A stretch of 43,685 bases of DNA, from positions 1 to 43,685 of the forward strand of contig CAKUFT010000013.1 in the NCBI GenBank assembly GCA_934650095.1, written 5' to 3'. The position numbers and the translations under genes were made by a program. The notes under the pieces were generated by a model. The model was given only the letters and a program-made list of their open reading frames with translations, did no database searches and was not told the origin of the DNA. Positions 1 to 7,483 of this stretch are shown here, piece after piece. The stretch is from an uncultured Collinsella sp. (GTDB lineage Bacteria > Actinomycetota > Coriobacteriia > Coriobacteriales > Coriobacteriaceae). The stretch's first letter is position 1; the number at the start of each line of letters is the position of its first letter.

Positions 1-299
1 ATCAGCGCGTCTGCGACGTGGTCTGCGAGTTCGCCGCGACCAAGCACGTTGCCGCCATCTGCGCCGCCCCGTTTATCCTGGGCGAGCTCGACCTACTCGA
101 GGGGCGCCACGCCACGTGCTTCCCTGGCTTTGAGAAAAGCTTCCCCGAAGGCACCTATACCGGCGAGAAGGTTACGCAAGACGGCAACATCATCACCGCC
201 AGCGGCATGGCCCAGTCGCTCCCCTTTGCGCTTGAGCTGCTGCGCACGCTCGCCGGCGACAAGGCCGTCGAGAAGGTCGCCGAGGGCATTCAGCTATGA
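1..299 (+). CDS. DJ-1/PfpI family protein, C-terminal part
   Basis: Only the last 98 residues are present; the gene starts before the window. The visible part holds the nucleophile elbow of the DJ-1/YajL family, AAICAAP, with the reactive cysteine at visible residue 20. The family's C-terminal run PGFEKSF...TASGMAQSLPFALELL follows. DJ-1/YajL proteins act as cytosolic stress-response proteins, with reported glyoxalase, chaperone or deglycase activity; the exact activity here cannot be read from the sequence. The stop codon overlaps the next start (ATGA), so it is probably co-transcribed and translationally coupled with maf. Confidence 0.85.
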   Translation, partial: QRVCDVVCEFAATKHVAAICAAPFILGELDLLEGRHATCFPGFEKSFPEGTYTGEKVTQDGNIITASGMAQSLPFALELLRTLAGDKAVEKVAEGIQL

Positions 300-877
300 T
301 TTTGGCTTCGCAATCACCGCGCCGCATCGAGTTGATGCGCGAGGCGGGCTATGACATTCGCGTGATTCCCGCAGATATCGACGAAACGCCTTTTGATGGC
401 GAGGCCCCGCTTACGCTCGTTGAACGCTTAGCACGCGCCAAAGCCGCCGCCGTTGCCGCCGAGCATGCCGAGCCCAACGAACTGACCGTCGCGGCCGATA
501 CTATTGTCACCTTCGATGGCAAGATTCTGGGCAAGCCGGCAACCGAGGACGAGGCGTGCACCATGCTCCGCGAGCTTTCGGGCCGCACGCACCAGGTCGC
601 AACCGGCGTCTGCATCGTTAAGGCAGGCGACACGGCCGCTCCGCATGCCGCCGAGAGCCTGTCGTTTGTCGATGTGACCGACGTGACGTTCTATGAGCTT
701 ACCGAAGAGCAGATCGAGCGCTATGTTACCTCCGGCGAACCCATGGACAAGGCCGGGGCCTACGGTATCCAAGGCACAGGCGGCCGCATGCTTGTGCACG
801 ATATTTCGGGGGACTTCTACAACGTGGTGGGCTTGCCCATCGCTCGCGTCGCACGCGCGATTCAAAAACTCTCGTAA
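296..877 (+). CDS. maf: Maf-family nucleoside triphosphate pyrophosphatase
   Basis: A 193-residue protein of usual Maf length. It begins MILASQSPRR, the phosphate-binding signature of the family, and carries the conserved AADTIV and GKP segments plus the GxYGIQG region near residue 155. Maf proteins hydrolyse non-canonical or modified nucleoside triphosphates to monophosphates and pyrophosphate, and in some bacteria influence septum formation. The ATG overlaps the DJ-1 stop by 4 nt, which fixes the start and argues for an operon. Confidence 0.92.
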   Translation: MILASQSPRRIELMREAGYDIRVIPADIDETPFDGEAPLTLVERLARAKAAAVAAEHAEPNELTVAADTIVTFDGKILGKPATEDEACTMLRELSGRTHQVATGVCIVKAGDTAAPHAAESLSFVDVTDVTFYELTEEQIERYVTSGEPMDKAGAYGIQGTGGRMLVHDISGDFYNVVGLPIARVARAIQKLS

Positions 878-977
878 TTGCATCTGGCGCTGGGTATCCC
901 CCAGCGCCTACAATTTTGGCGTACCGTACGGATCCCGACCGGGCATAAGGCGCGGCGGAAAACCGATAGGAGAAAAC

Positions 978-1979
978 ATGGACACACTGCTTGAAGCCAT
1001 TGACGTTTGCAATGTCGATGGCTTTTGCTTTGGCAACTATACGGACGAGGAGGCCGGCACCGGTTGCACCGTAATCGTGGCAGCCGAAGGCGCCACCGGC
1101 GGCGTTGACGTTCGCGGCGGTGCACCGGCATCGCGCGAAACCGACCTGCTGCGCCCCGAGAACACCGTCGACAAGGTTCACGCCGTCTGCCTCTCGGGCG
1201 GATCGGCCTTTGGCCTCGAGGCCGCAAGCGGTGTTGCCCGCGAGCTCGAGAGCCGCGGCATCGGCCTGCCCGTCGGCCCCACGCAGGTGCCCATCGTATG
1301 CTCCAGCTGCATCTTCGACCTTGCCTACGGCGACCCCACGGTTCGTCCCGACATCGAGGCCGGCATCGCCGCCGTACGCGAGGCGCTCGATAACACCCCC
1401 ACCACCCTTGAGCAGGGCAACGTAGGCGCCGGCACCGGTGCCACAGTGGGCAAGCTCATGGGACCCGCCACCTGCATGAAGGCCGGCCTTGGCGCCGCCG
1501 CCGTGGCACTCGGCCCCGTCAAGGTGGGCGCCGTGGTCTCGGTCAACGCCTGCGGCAACGTTGTCGACCCCTTCACCGGCGAGTGGGTCGCCGGTATGCG
1601 TGCCGCAGCCGATAGCGACCAGATCGTCGACATGGAACTCGCAGCCTTTGCCGCCGCCGGATCCATGCAGATGCCGCTCGACCGCACCAACACCACCATC
1701 AGCTGCATCGTCACCAACATGGAGCTCACTAAGGCCCAGGCCACCAAGGTCTCCCAAATGGCCGCAGACGCCTACGCGCACGCCATTCGCCCCACGCACA
1801 CCACCAACGACGGCGACACCATCTACACCCTCGCCAGCGGCAAACTGGGCGCCCAGGCAAGCGCCGCCGTTCCCCTAGACCTGCTGGGCATGCTCGCCGT
1901 AAGGGCTTTGCAAACCGCCATCGTAAACGGAGCCAAAACCGCCAAAACCTCCCACGGCATCCCCGGCGCCGCCAAATAA
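978..1979 (+). CDS. P1-family (S58/NylC-DmpA type) peptidase
   Basis: 333 residues from an ATG preceded by AGGAG at 968-972; the open frame extends further upstream but overlaps maf and lacks a ribosome-binding site. It has the P1-family glycine-rich GNVGAGTGATVGK, the segment RTNTTIS near residue 238, and DGDTIYTLASG. In NylC-type relatives the precursor cuts itself before the Thr of an Asn-Thr-Thr segment, so self-cleavage between N238 and T239 is predicted. These are N-terminal-nucleophile hydrolases acting on aminopeptide or oligomer amides. The substrate is unknown. It sits about 100 bp after maf. Confidence 0.85.
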   Translation: MDTLLEAIDVCNVDGFCFGNYTDEEAGTGCTVIVAAEGATGGVDVRGGAPASRETDLLRPENTVDKVHAVCLSGGSAFGLEAASGVARELESRGIGLPVGPTQVPIVCSSCIFDLAYGDPTVRPDIEAGIAAVREALDNTPTTLEQGNVGAGTGATVGKLMGPATCMKAGLGAAAVALGPVKVGAVVSVNACGNVVDPFTGEWVAGMRAAADSDQIVDMELAAFAAAGSMQMPLDRTNTTISCIVTNMELTKAQATKVSQMAADAYAHAIRPTHTTNDGDTIYTLASGKLGAQASAAVPLDLLGMLAVRALQTAIVNGAKTAKTSHGIPGAAK

Positions 1980-1991
1980 CCTCACCTGACC

Positions 1992-2116
1992 GGTTGCCCG
2001 GTGGGGCTTGCTTATGTTTGCTGCTCTACAGTCCTGGCTCGCACGAAGAGCACATTAAGTGCTCTTCGGCTCGTGCGGAACTCGCGACAAACACAACCAA
2101 GCCCCACCGGGCAACC
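1992..2116. repeat. Structured palindromic element, copy A
   Basis: A perfect 19-bp inverted repeat (ggttgcccggtggggcttg, 1992-2010, against 2098-2116) encloses a 77-nt core (2016-2092). The core is bounded by gtttg/caaac and contains an inner hairpin, gaagagcac-attaa-gtgctcttc. The core is found again in reverse orientation in copy B (2225-2302). Together with copy B and the short repeat between them, it fills the gap between the peptidase gene and the glycosyltransferase gene; no coding sequence is evident there. It might also terminate transcription of the peptidase gene. Confidence 0.85.
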
Positions 2117-2163
2117 TACCAACCAGCTTCTTTTCAGCCCAGGCCCCTGTGTACCGCGCGTCG

Positions 2164-2371
2164 AAGATCTTCAAATTCAACTTCCTGACAATCGATTCTT
2201 ATAGCAGAGGCCCCTTGTCCTTTAGTTTGATACAAGTTCCGCACGAGCCGGAAAGCACTTAATGTGCTTTCCGTGCGAGCAGGACTGTTCGCAGTAGCAA
2301 ACTAAAGGCCAAGGGGCCCAGTCAACCTATCAGCAGCGATTACTCCGCAGCTAGTTGAATTTGAAGATCTT
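2164..2371. repeat. 19-bp inverted repeat copying the glycosyltransferase gene tail
   Basis: The sequence aagatcttcaaattcaact at 2164-2182 recurs in perfect inverted form at 2353-2371. The right copy is the last codons of the leftward glycosyltransferase gene (encoding SKIFKFN and stop). The left copy encodes the same SKIFKFN on the plus strand but without a stop. The 170 bp between the arms contain palindromic element B. Confidence 0.9.
2209..2318. repeat. Structured palindromic element, copy B (inverted relative to A)
   Basis: Outer arms 2209-2229 and 2298-2318 pair over 20 of 21 bases. The core (2225-2302), read on the minus strand, matches the core of copy A. The inner hairpin is ggaaagcac/gtgctttcc where copy A has gaagagcac/gtgctcttc, so both arms have changed together and pairing is kept. 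The outer stems of the two copies are unrelated in sequence. Confidence 0.85.
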
Positions 2372-3382
2372 TGAGGCAAGATGGTATAGGCCGAGTGTGG
2401 TTTTGTCTCCGGCCCGTCCATGCAGGTTGGTAAAGAATCCGACCACGCCGTAGCGAGCGCGACGATACATGCGCTCGTCGTACTCCTTCAGGTCCTTCCA
2501 CAGCGTCTTCAGGCGCTCATCGGCACAATCTTCCTCGGAAAGCTTGGTGAGCACCGAGCAAATCGCCATCATCATGGTGAAGTAGCCCATCATGTACGAA
2601 CGCAGACGCGAGGACTCAACGTCCTGGTACAGGTGGAACGATTCCATCATGATGCGCGTTACGCGGAACTGCTGACCCAGGCGCTTGACCATCGTGGCCT
2701 CATTGACGCTCTGGCCCTCGCGACCGATAAAGTAGCGATAGAGGTCGATGTCGGCGTAGTACATGGTCTTGCAGCGCGGCAGCGGCACGTATGCGTAGAT
2801 ATTATCCACGTAGAACGTGTGCGCCGGCATAGGCAGATTGGACTCGCGCAGCACATCGGTGCGATAGCACAGGCTGTGCATAAGCAGGTTCTGATCGGGA
2901 CGGAAGTGTCCGATCTGGTCCCAAGAGAAAATCTTTTTGCGCGGCAGGGCAAACTTGTAGCCAATAGCGGTATGTGTGCCCTCGTAAACCTTCTCGTACA
3001 CGTAGTTCGAGATAAACAGGTCGACGCGCTGGTCGCGCTCCTCAAAGCCACGCAGAATCGACAGCATAGTCGAAAGCGCCGCACCGTCGAGCCAGTCGTC
3101 CGAGTCAACGACCTTGTAATAGGTGCCCTGTGCCTCGCGCAGGCCCGAAAGCACAGCGATACCATGACCGCCATTCTCCTGGTGCACCGCGCGGATGATT
3201 CCGGGATAACGGGCCTCCCACTCGTCGGCCTTGGCGGCCGTCTCGTCCTTGGAGCCGTCGTCCACCACGATAATCTCGATATCGGTGGCGTAATTGCTCC
3301 CCTCCAAGATGGAGGTGATGCAATGGTCCATGTCCTTGGCGGCGTTATACGAGGGAATACCGAATGTTATGACTTTATGCAT
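2351..3382 (-). CDS. Family 2 glycosyltransferase
   Basis: 343 residues. The start is placed at the ATG giving MHKVITFGIPSYN, which begins at the first strand of the GT-A fold and overlaps the glf stop by 8 nt (ATGCATAA, 3375-3382); an ATG 18 nt upstream is possible. It has the GT2 features PSYNAAKDM, IIVVDDGSKDET, and the metal-binding DSDDWLD near residue 95. It transfers a sugar from a nucleotide donor, at the cytoplasmic face of the membrane. The coupling to UDP-galactopyranose mutase suggests a galactofuranose-containing cell-surface glycan, though the donor is not proven. Its last codons lie inside a 19-bp inverted repeat. Confidence 0.88.
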   Translation of the reverse strand: MHKVITFGIPSYNAAKDMDHCITSILEGSNYATDIEIIVVDDGSKDETAAKADEWEARYPGIIRAVHQENGGHGIAVLSGLREAQGTYYKVVDSDDWLDGAALSTMLSILRGFEERDQRVDLFISNYVYEKVYEGTHTAIGYKFALPRKKIFSWDQIGHFRPDQNLLMHSLCYRTDVLRESNLPMPAHTFYVDNIYAYVPLPRCKTMYYADIDLYRYFIGREGQSVNEATMVKRLGQQFRVTRIMMESFHLYQDVESSRLRSYMMGYFTMMMAICSVLTKLSEEDCADERLKTLWKDLKEYDERMYRRARYGVVGFFTNLHGRAGDKTTLGLYHLASKIFKFN

Positions 3383-4577
3383 GGCAGGCGATAATCTCAT
3401 CCGAAAGATCGAGGGCAGAATTGGTCACGGCGTCCATATCGTAGTAGCGATACTCGGCCAAGCGACCCACCGGGTGGAAGTTCGTCAGGTTCTGAACGCG
3501 CTCAAGATAGCGCTCATAGAGCTCGCGGTTCTCGGGCTCGAGAATGGCGTAGTACGGCGTCTCGCCCGAGCCGGGCGTATAGGCCTTGGAGTATTCCTTC
3601 ATGATGGTGGTCTTGCCGGGCAGGACCTGACCGGTCATGTTCTTGAACTCGGTAATGCGCGTGTAGTCCTCGCTCGTGGTGTAGTTGACGGTGCCCACGG
3701 GTTGGAACTGATCCATATCGAGCGTCTCGAACTTCATATCGAGCGTGCGGTACGGCAGGGCACCTAGGTCGAGGTTGAACAGCTCATCGAGCGGACCGGT
3801 GTAGACGATCTCGCCGCCATAGACCTTACCGTCGACCTTGACGGTGGTCTCGTCAATCTCGAACAGATCGCGAGCGTCCACGTCGCAGAATACATCGATC
3901 AGGTCGTGATCGAGCATATGCTCGAACAGCGCAGTGTAGCCGTCCTGCGGCATACCCTGGAAGGGGGCCTGCGGGAAGTAGCGATCGTCATCGCCCACAA
4001 AGACGGGAACGCGACCAGTGATCGAGGGATCGATCTGGTCGGGCGTCTGACCCCACTGCTTCATGGTGTAATGCAAAAAGACGTTCTCGTAGACGTAATC
4101 GGCGACCTCGGCCAAGTCGGGGTCGTTCTTCTTACGCAGCTCCATAATGGGCACCTTGACATCCTTGCCAAAGGTCTCCACGAGCTTCTGATACAGCTCC
4201 TCGCCGCGCTCATCACCAAAGGCGAGCTTGAAACTCGCATGGTTGAAGGGCACGGGCATAAGGGTGCCGTTGATGTTGGCGAGCACCTTGTGCTGATAAT
4301 CCGTCCACTTGGTAAAGCGCGACAGGAAATTGTGCACGCGCTCGTTAAAGGTGTGATAGATATGCGGACCGTACTCGTGGATCAGGATTCCGGCCTCGTC
4401 AGTGCAGTCATAGGCATTGCCCGCAATGTGGCTACGGCGCTCCAAAACGGCAACACGATAGCCGATGGTCTCGGCAAGACGGCGGGCACAAACGGCACCA
4501 GCGTACCCGGCACCGACAACGATCATGTCGTACGCACCGGCATTAAAGCCTTCAGGCAGGCCTGAGGTAATCTGCAT
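3375..4577 (-). CDS. glf: UDP-galactopyranose mutase
   Basis: 400 residues, near the usual length (about 370-400). The N-terminal FAD-binding fold shows IVVGAGYAGAVCARRLAE followed by VLERRSHIAGNAYD. Family segments include YGPHIYHT and FFP-like YFPQAP, and HPVGRLAEYRYYDMD at the C terminus. The flavoenzyme interconverts UDP-galactopyranose and UDP-galactofuranose in the cytoplasm, supplying donor for surface glycans. An AAGGAGTA Shine-Dalgarno sequence lies at 4581-4588. It is first of a two-gene leftward operon with the glycosyltransferase, and divergent from pta. Confidence 0.95.
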   Translation of the reverse strand: MQITSGLPEGFNAGAYDMIVVGAGYAGAVCARRLAETIGYRVAVLERRSHIAGNAYDCTDEAGILIHEYGPHIYHTFNERVHNFLSRFTKWTDYQHKVLANINGTLMPVPFNHASFKLAFGDERGEELYQKLVETFGKDVKVPIMELRKKNDPDLAEVADYVYENVFLHYTMKQWGQTPDQIDPSITGRVPVFVGDDDRYFPQAPFQGMPQDGYTALFEHMLDHDLIDVFCDVDARDLFEIDETTVKVDGKVYGGEIVYTGPLDELFNLDLGALPYRTLDMKFETLDMDQFQPVGTVNYTTSEDYTRITEFKNMTGQVLPGKTTIMKEYSKAYTPGSGETPYYAILEPENRELYERYLERVQNLTNFHPVGRLAEYRYYDMDAVTNSALDLSDEIIACHA

Positions 4578-4676
4578 CGATACTCCTTGTCAAAAGCCAC
4601 ACGCTTTTTAACTGGGCTTTTTCTCGAACATACGTCGAGACATATTTATCAGAGCGATTATAGCGCTAATGCGTCC

Positions 4677-4756
4677 TATAATGAGCTTGCCACACAAGGA
4701 AAGCTCAAGCACCGCGGCGTACATAATTGAAAGGTAAACCCGCTAGCAGCGGGTTT
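4677..4756 (+). promoter_or_regulatory. Candidate pta promoter and leader hairpin
   Basis: A consensus -10 box TATAAT lies at 4677-4682; no good -35 box is seen at the usual spacing. The predicted leader of about 120 nt contains a perfect hairpin at 4736-4756 (aaacccgct-agc-agcgggttt) roughly 50 nt before the pta start. There is no U-tract directly after it, so it is more likely a stability or processing element than a terminator. Confidence 0.45.
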
Positions 4757-4809
4757 ATTCGTGAACATCCGGGTGCCTGGAGCTTAGCGAAACGCTTGTA
4801 AGGAGTAAC

Positions 4810-5790
4810 ATGAGCGATTTCCTAAACCGTATGAAGTCTGCCGCCAAGGCCGACCTTAAGACCATCGTCCTGCCCGAGGGCGAGGACCCGCGCACCATCG
4901 TCGCGGCGAACAAGATCATCGAAGAGGGCCTGGCCAACATCGTCATCCTGGGCAATCCTGATGACATCAACGTTCCCGGCGCCACCGTCATCGACCCGCG
5001 CAACGCCGAGAAGCACGAGGAGTACGCGCAGAAGTTTGCCGAGCTCCGCGCTAAGAAGGGCGTCACCATCGAGCAGGCTCGCGCCCAGGTGATGGATGCC
5101 ACCTACTTTGGCACCATGATGGTCAAGATGGGCGATGCCGACGGCCTGGTCTCCGGCGCCTGCCACTCCACCGCCGACACCCTGCGCCCCGCGCTTCAGA
5201 TCCTCAAGACCGCCCCGGGTACCAAGCTGGTCTCGGCCTTCTTCGTGATGTGCACCGACACCCCGCAGTTCGGCACCGACGGCACGCTGATCTTCGCCGA
5301 CTGCGGCCTCAACATCAACCCGTCCTCTGACGAGCTCTCCGAGATCGCCATCGCCTCGGCCCACTCCTGGTCCACCTTCATGGGCAATGTTGAGCCGCAC
5401 GTGGCCATGCTCTCCTACTCCACCATGGGCTCCGCCGGTGGCGAGGTCGCCAAGAAGGTCCAGGAGGCCGTGAAGTTCTGCAAGGAGAAGGCTCCCGAGC
5501 TCGCCATCGATGGCGACCTGCAGCTCGACGCCGCTATCGTCCCCACCGTCGCCCAGCTCAAGGCTCCCGGCTCCTCTGTCGCCGGCAAGGCCAACGTGCT
5601 CGTGTTCCCCGACCTCGAGGCCGGCAACATCGGCTACAAGCTGGTCCAGCGCTTCGCCGGCGCCGATGCCTACGGCCCCATCCTGCAGGGCATCGCCAAG
5701 CCGGTCAACGACCTGTCGCGCGGCTGCTCTGCCGACGACATCGTGGGTGTCGTGGCCATCACCGCCGTCCAGGCTCAGATGGCTGAGTAG
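4810..5790 (+). CDS. pta: Phosphate acetyltransferase
   Basis: 326 residues, the length of the compact Pta type without the extra N-terminal domain. Recognisable family segments are VLPEGEDPRTI, the DGLVSGACHSTADTLRPALQI block around residue 115, and VLVFPDLEAGNIGYKLVQR near the C terminus. It converts acetyl-CoA and phosphate to acetyl phosphate and CoA; acetate kinase then makes ATP. The start has AGGAG at 4801-4805. Unusually it is not in an operon with ackA: two acetate kinase genes lie convergent to it, just downstream. Confidence 0.96.
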   Translation: MSDFLNRMKSAAKADLKTIVLPEGEDPRTIVAANKIIEEGLANIVILGNPDDINVPGATVIDPRNAEKHEEYAQKFAELRAKKGVTIEQARAQVMDATYFGTMMVKMGDADGLVSGACHSTADTLRPALQILKTAPGTKLVSAFFVMCTDTPQFGTDGTLIFADCGLNINPSSDELSEIAIASAHSWSTFMGNVEPHVAMLSYSTMGSAGGEVAKKVQEAVKFCKEKAPELAIDGDLQLDAAIVPTVAQLKAPGSSVAGKANVLVFPDLEAGNIGYKLVQRFAGADAYGPILQGIAKPVNDLSRGCSADDIVGVVAITAVQAQMAE

Positions 5791-5820
5791 CGTACATACT
5801 CGCCCGAAGACCGCACAGGG

Positions 5821-5919
5821 TAACCCCTGAAAACGTCCTCGACCAATGAAACGCCCCCGTTCTGCTCCTTCGGAGCTACGAACGGGGGCGTTTCTGGTGC
5901 GGAATGTTTTCAGGGGTTA
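5821..5919 (+). terminator. Nested palindrome after pta, probable terminator
   Basis: An outer perfect inverted repeat (taacccctgaaaac, 5821-5834, with 5906-5919) encloses an inner perfect 15-bp stem (gaaacgcccccgttc, 5848-5862, with 5880-5894). A small gctcc-ttc-ggagc hairpin sits at the tip. The inner stem ends in gcgtttc, only a weak U-tract. From 5920 to about 6080 I see no gene or motif. Confidence 0.6.
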
Positions 5920-6082
5920 GCCCGTACGGCCTTCTACCGTCACGTGGCATTCAGGGGATCTGGGGTGGACGGCGGCTTGGCTACGAGCTGGAGCTGAGAA
6001 TCTGAATGGATGGGTGTCGTTGCTGGGAGCGCAGGCGTTACTGATGATGATCACTTTGGGACTGGAATTTCCGCCTGCTAGC

Positions 6083-6118
6083 AAAAAGGCCTCCTGAGCT
6101 GCTGCTCAGGAGGCCTTT
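6083..6118 (-). terminator. Intrinsic terminator of the first acetate kinase gene
   Basis: A perfect 15-bp stem (aaaggcctcctgagc, 6085-6099, with 6104-6118) and 4-nt loop. Read on the minus strand it is followed by five T residues, 20 bp past the ackA stop. Confidence 0.88.
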
Positions 6119-6140
6119 CGTTCAATCGCAAGCGAACGCA

Positions 6141-7319
6141 CTAGTTATTCGCGGTCAGGCGCTCGACGTCGTGGGCGATCATGTATTCCTCGTCGGTGGG
6201 GATGACCATGACCGTGACGGCGGAACCGGCGGCGCTGATGACCTGCGGGCCGTTGCCCACGGCCTCGCGGTTCTTGTTGTTGTCGATGCGCACGCCCAGC
6301 CACTCAAAGCAGTCGCAGAAGGCCTTACGGATCGACCAATCGTTCTCGCCGATGCCGGCGGTAAAGGTAATGGTGTCCACGCCCGCCATGGAGGCAATCA
6401 TGGAACCTGCCTGCTGCATGGCCTTGTAGGCGAACATATCGAAGGCGAGCAGGCAGCGCTCGTCGCCCTCGGAGGCGCGCGTGCGGATGTCGCGGGCGTC
6501 GTTGGAAATGCCCGAGATGGCAAGCAGACCGGACTGCTTGTTCATCATGTCGTCGACTTCCTGGTAGCTGTAGCCGCCCTCGCGCTGCAGGTAGCACACG
6601 GTGGCCGGGTCGATGGAACCGCAACGGGTGCCCATCATCAGGCCGTCGAGCGGCGTGAGGCCCATCGTGGTATCGCGGCACACACCGTCTTCGATAGCGG
6701 CGAGCGAAGCGCCGTTGCCCAGATGACACGAAAGCAGACGGTGGCAGCGCGTGCCCAAAATCTCCTTGGCCATCATCCACTCGTAACGGTGGCTCGTGCC
6801 GTGGGCGCCGTACTTGCGCACGTGGTACTTGTCGCATACGTCCTTGGGCAGCGCATAGGTGTAGGCGACCTCGGGCATGGTCATGTGGAACGACGTATCG
6901 AAAACAGCCACGTTGGGCAGCTCCGGATACTTCTCGCGGCAATACTCAATTGCTGCGGCCTCGCCGTAGTTGTGCAGCGGGGCAAGCGGCGCCACCTCAA
7001 GGATCTTGGCCATGACCTCATCGTCGACGACCGCGGAATCATCGAAGTACCAGCCGCCCTGAACGATACGGTGGCCGATGCCGTCGATCGTAAAGTCGGT
7101 CTTCTCGAGCTCCTCGAGCACGCGCGCAATGGCAGAGCGATGGTCGGGGAAGGGAATCTCCTCGGTCTGCTTGGCGCCACCGTTCTCGGAGTGGCCAAAG
7201 ATGCCCATCTCCGAGCCGATACGCTCGCAGTTGCCCTTGGCGAAAACCTCGCGGGTATCGGTGTCCAAAAGCTGATATTTAAGGCTCGAGCTGCCGGCGT
7301 TGACAACAAGTACGTTCAT
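6141..7319 (-). CDS. ackA: Acetate kinase, paralogue 1
   Basis: 392 residues. ASKHA-fold acetate kinase motifs are all present: N-terminal NAGSSSLKYQ, GHRIVQGG (catalytic Arg at 84), PLAPLHN (His116), FDTSFH (Asp141), KYGAHGTSH (His173), MGTRCGSIDP and the adenosine-binding FTAGIGEN. It makes ATP and acetate from acetyl phosphate in the cytoplasm. Residues 87-91 read QGGWY where many homologues have HGGEK. It lies in tandem with a second acetate kinase gene and has its own promoter and terminator. Confidence 0.95.
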   Translation of the reverse strand: MNVLVVNAGSSSLKYQLLDTDTREVFAKGNCERIGSEMGIFGHSENGGAKQTEEIPFPDHRSAIARVLEELEKTDFTIDGIGHRIVQGGWYFDDSAVVDDEVMAKILEVAPLAPLHNYGEAAAIEYCREKYPELPNVAVFDTSFHMTMPEVAYTYALPKDVCDKYHVRKYGAHGTSHRYEWMMAKEILGTRCHRLLSCHLGNGASLAAIEDGVCRDTTMGLTPLDGLMMGTRCGSIDPATVCYLQREGGYSYQEVDDMMNKQSGLLAISGISNDARDIRTRASEGDERCLLAFDMFAYKAMQQAGSMIASMAGVDTITFTAGIGENDWSIRKAFCDCFEWLGVRIDNNKNREAVGNGPQVISAAGSAVTVMVIPTDEEYMIAHDVERLTANN

Positions 7320-7373
7320 GAGACTCCTTCGTGATTACAGTACGGTCGGCAAACCCATAAGGCGGCCGTATCC

Positions 7374-7402
7374 TTAATAAGAAGTTATCAGAATTCAATA
7401 AA
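7374..7402 (-). promoter_or_regulatory. Candidate promoter of acetate kinase paralogue 1
   Basis: On the minus strand, TTTATT (-35, 7397-7402) and TATTAA (-10, 7374-7379) are separated by 17 bp, in an AT-rich stretch about 55 bp before the start codon. Confidence 0.5.
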
Positions 7403-7432
7403 TATCTATTAAACTCTTCGCCCAAAGCGCAT

Positions 7433-7476
7433 AAAAGGGGGCTGAACGGCACAAGACCATCCAGTCCCCTCCCCTT
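7433..7476 (-). terminator. Probable terminator of acetate kinase paralogue 2
   Basis: An imperfect hairpin between aagggg (7435-7440) and cccctt (7471-7476), with partial inner pairing. On the minus strand the stem runs into CCTTTTA. It lies directly after the stop codon of paralogue 2. Confidence 0.5.
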
Positions 7477-7483
7477 GCATCAA

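Noticed and set aside
693..977. N-terminal extension of the P1 peptidase up to position 693
   Set aside because: It overlaps maf in another frame and lacks family similarity; the AGGAG-preceded ATG at 978 gives the normal start.
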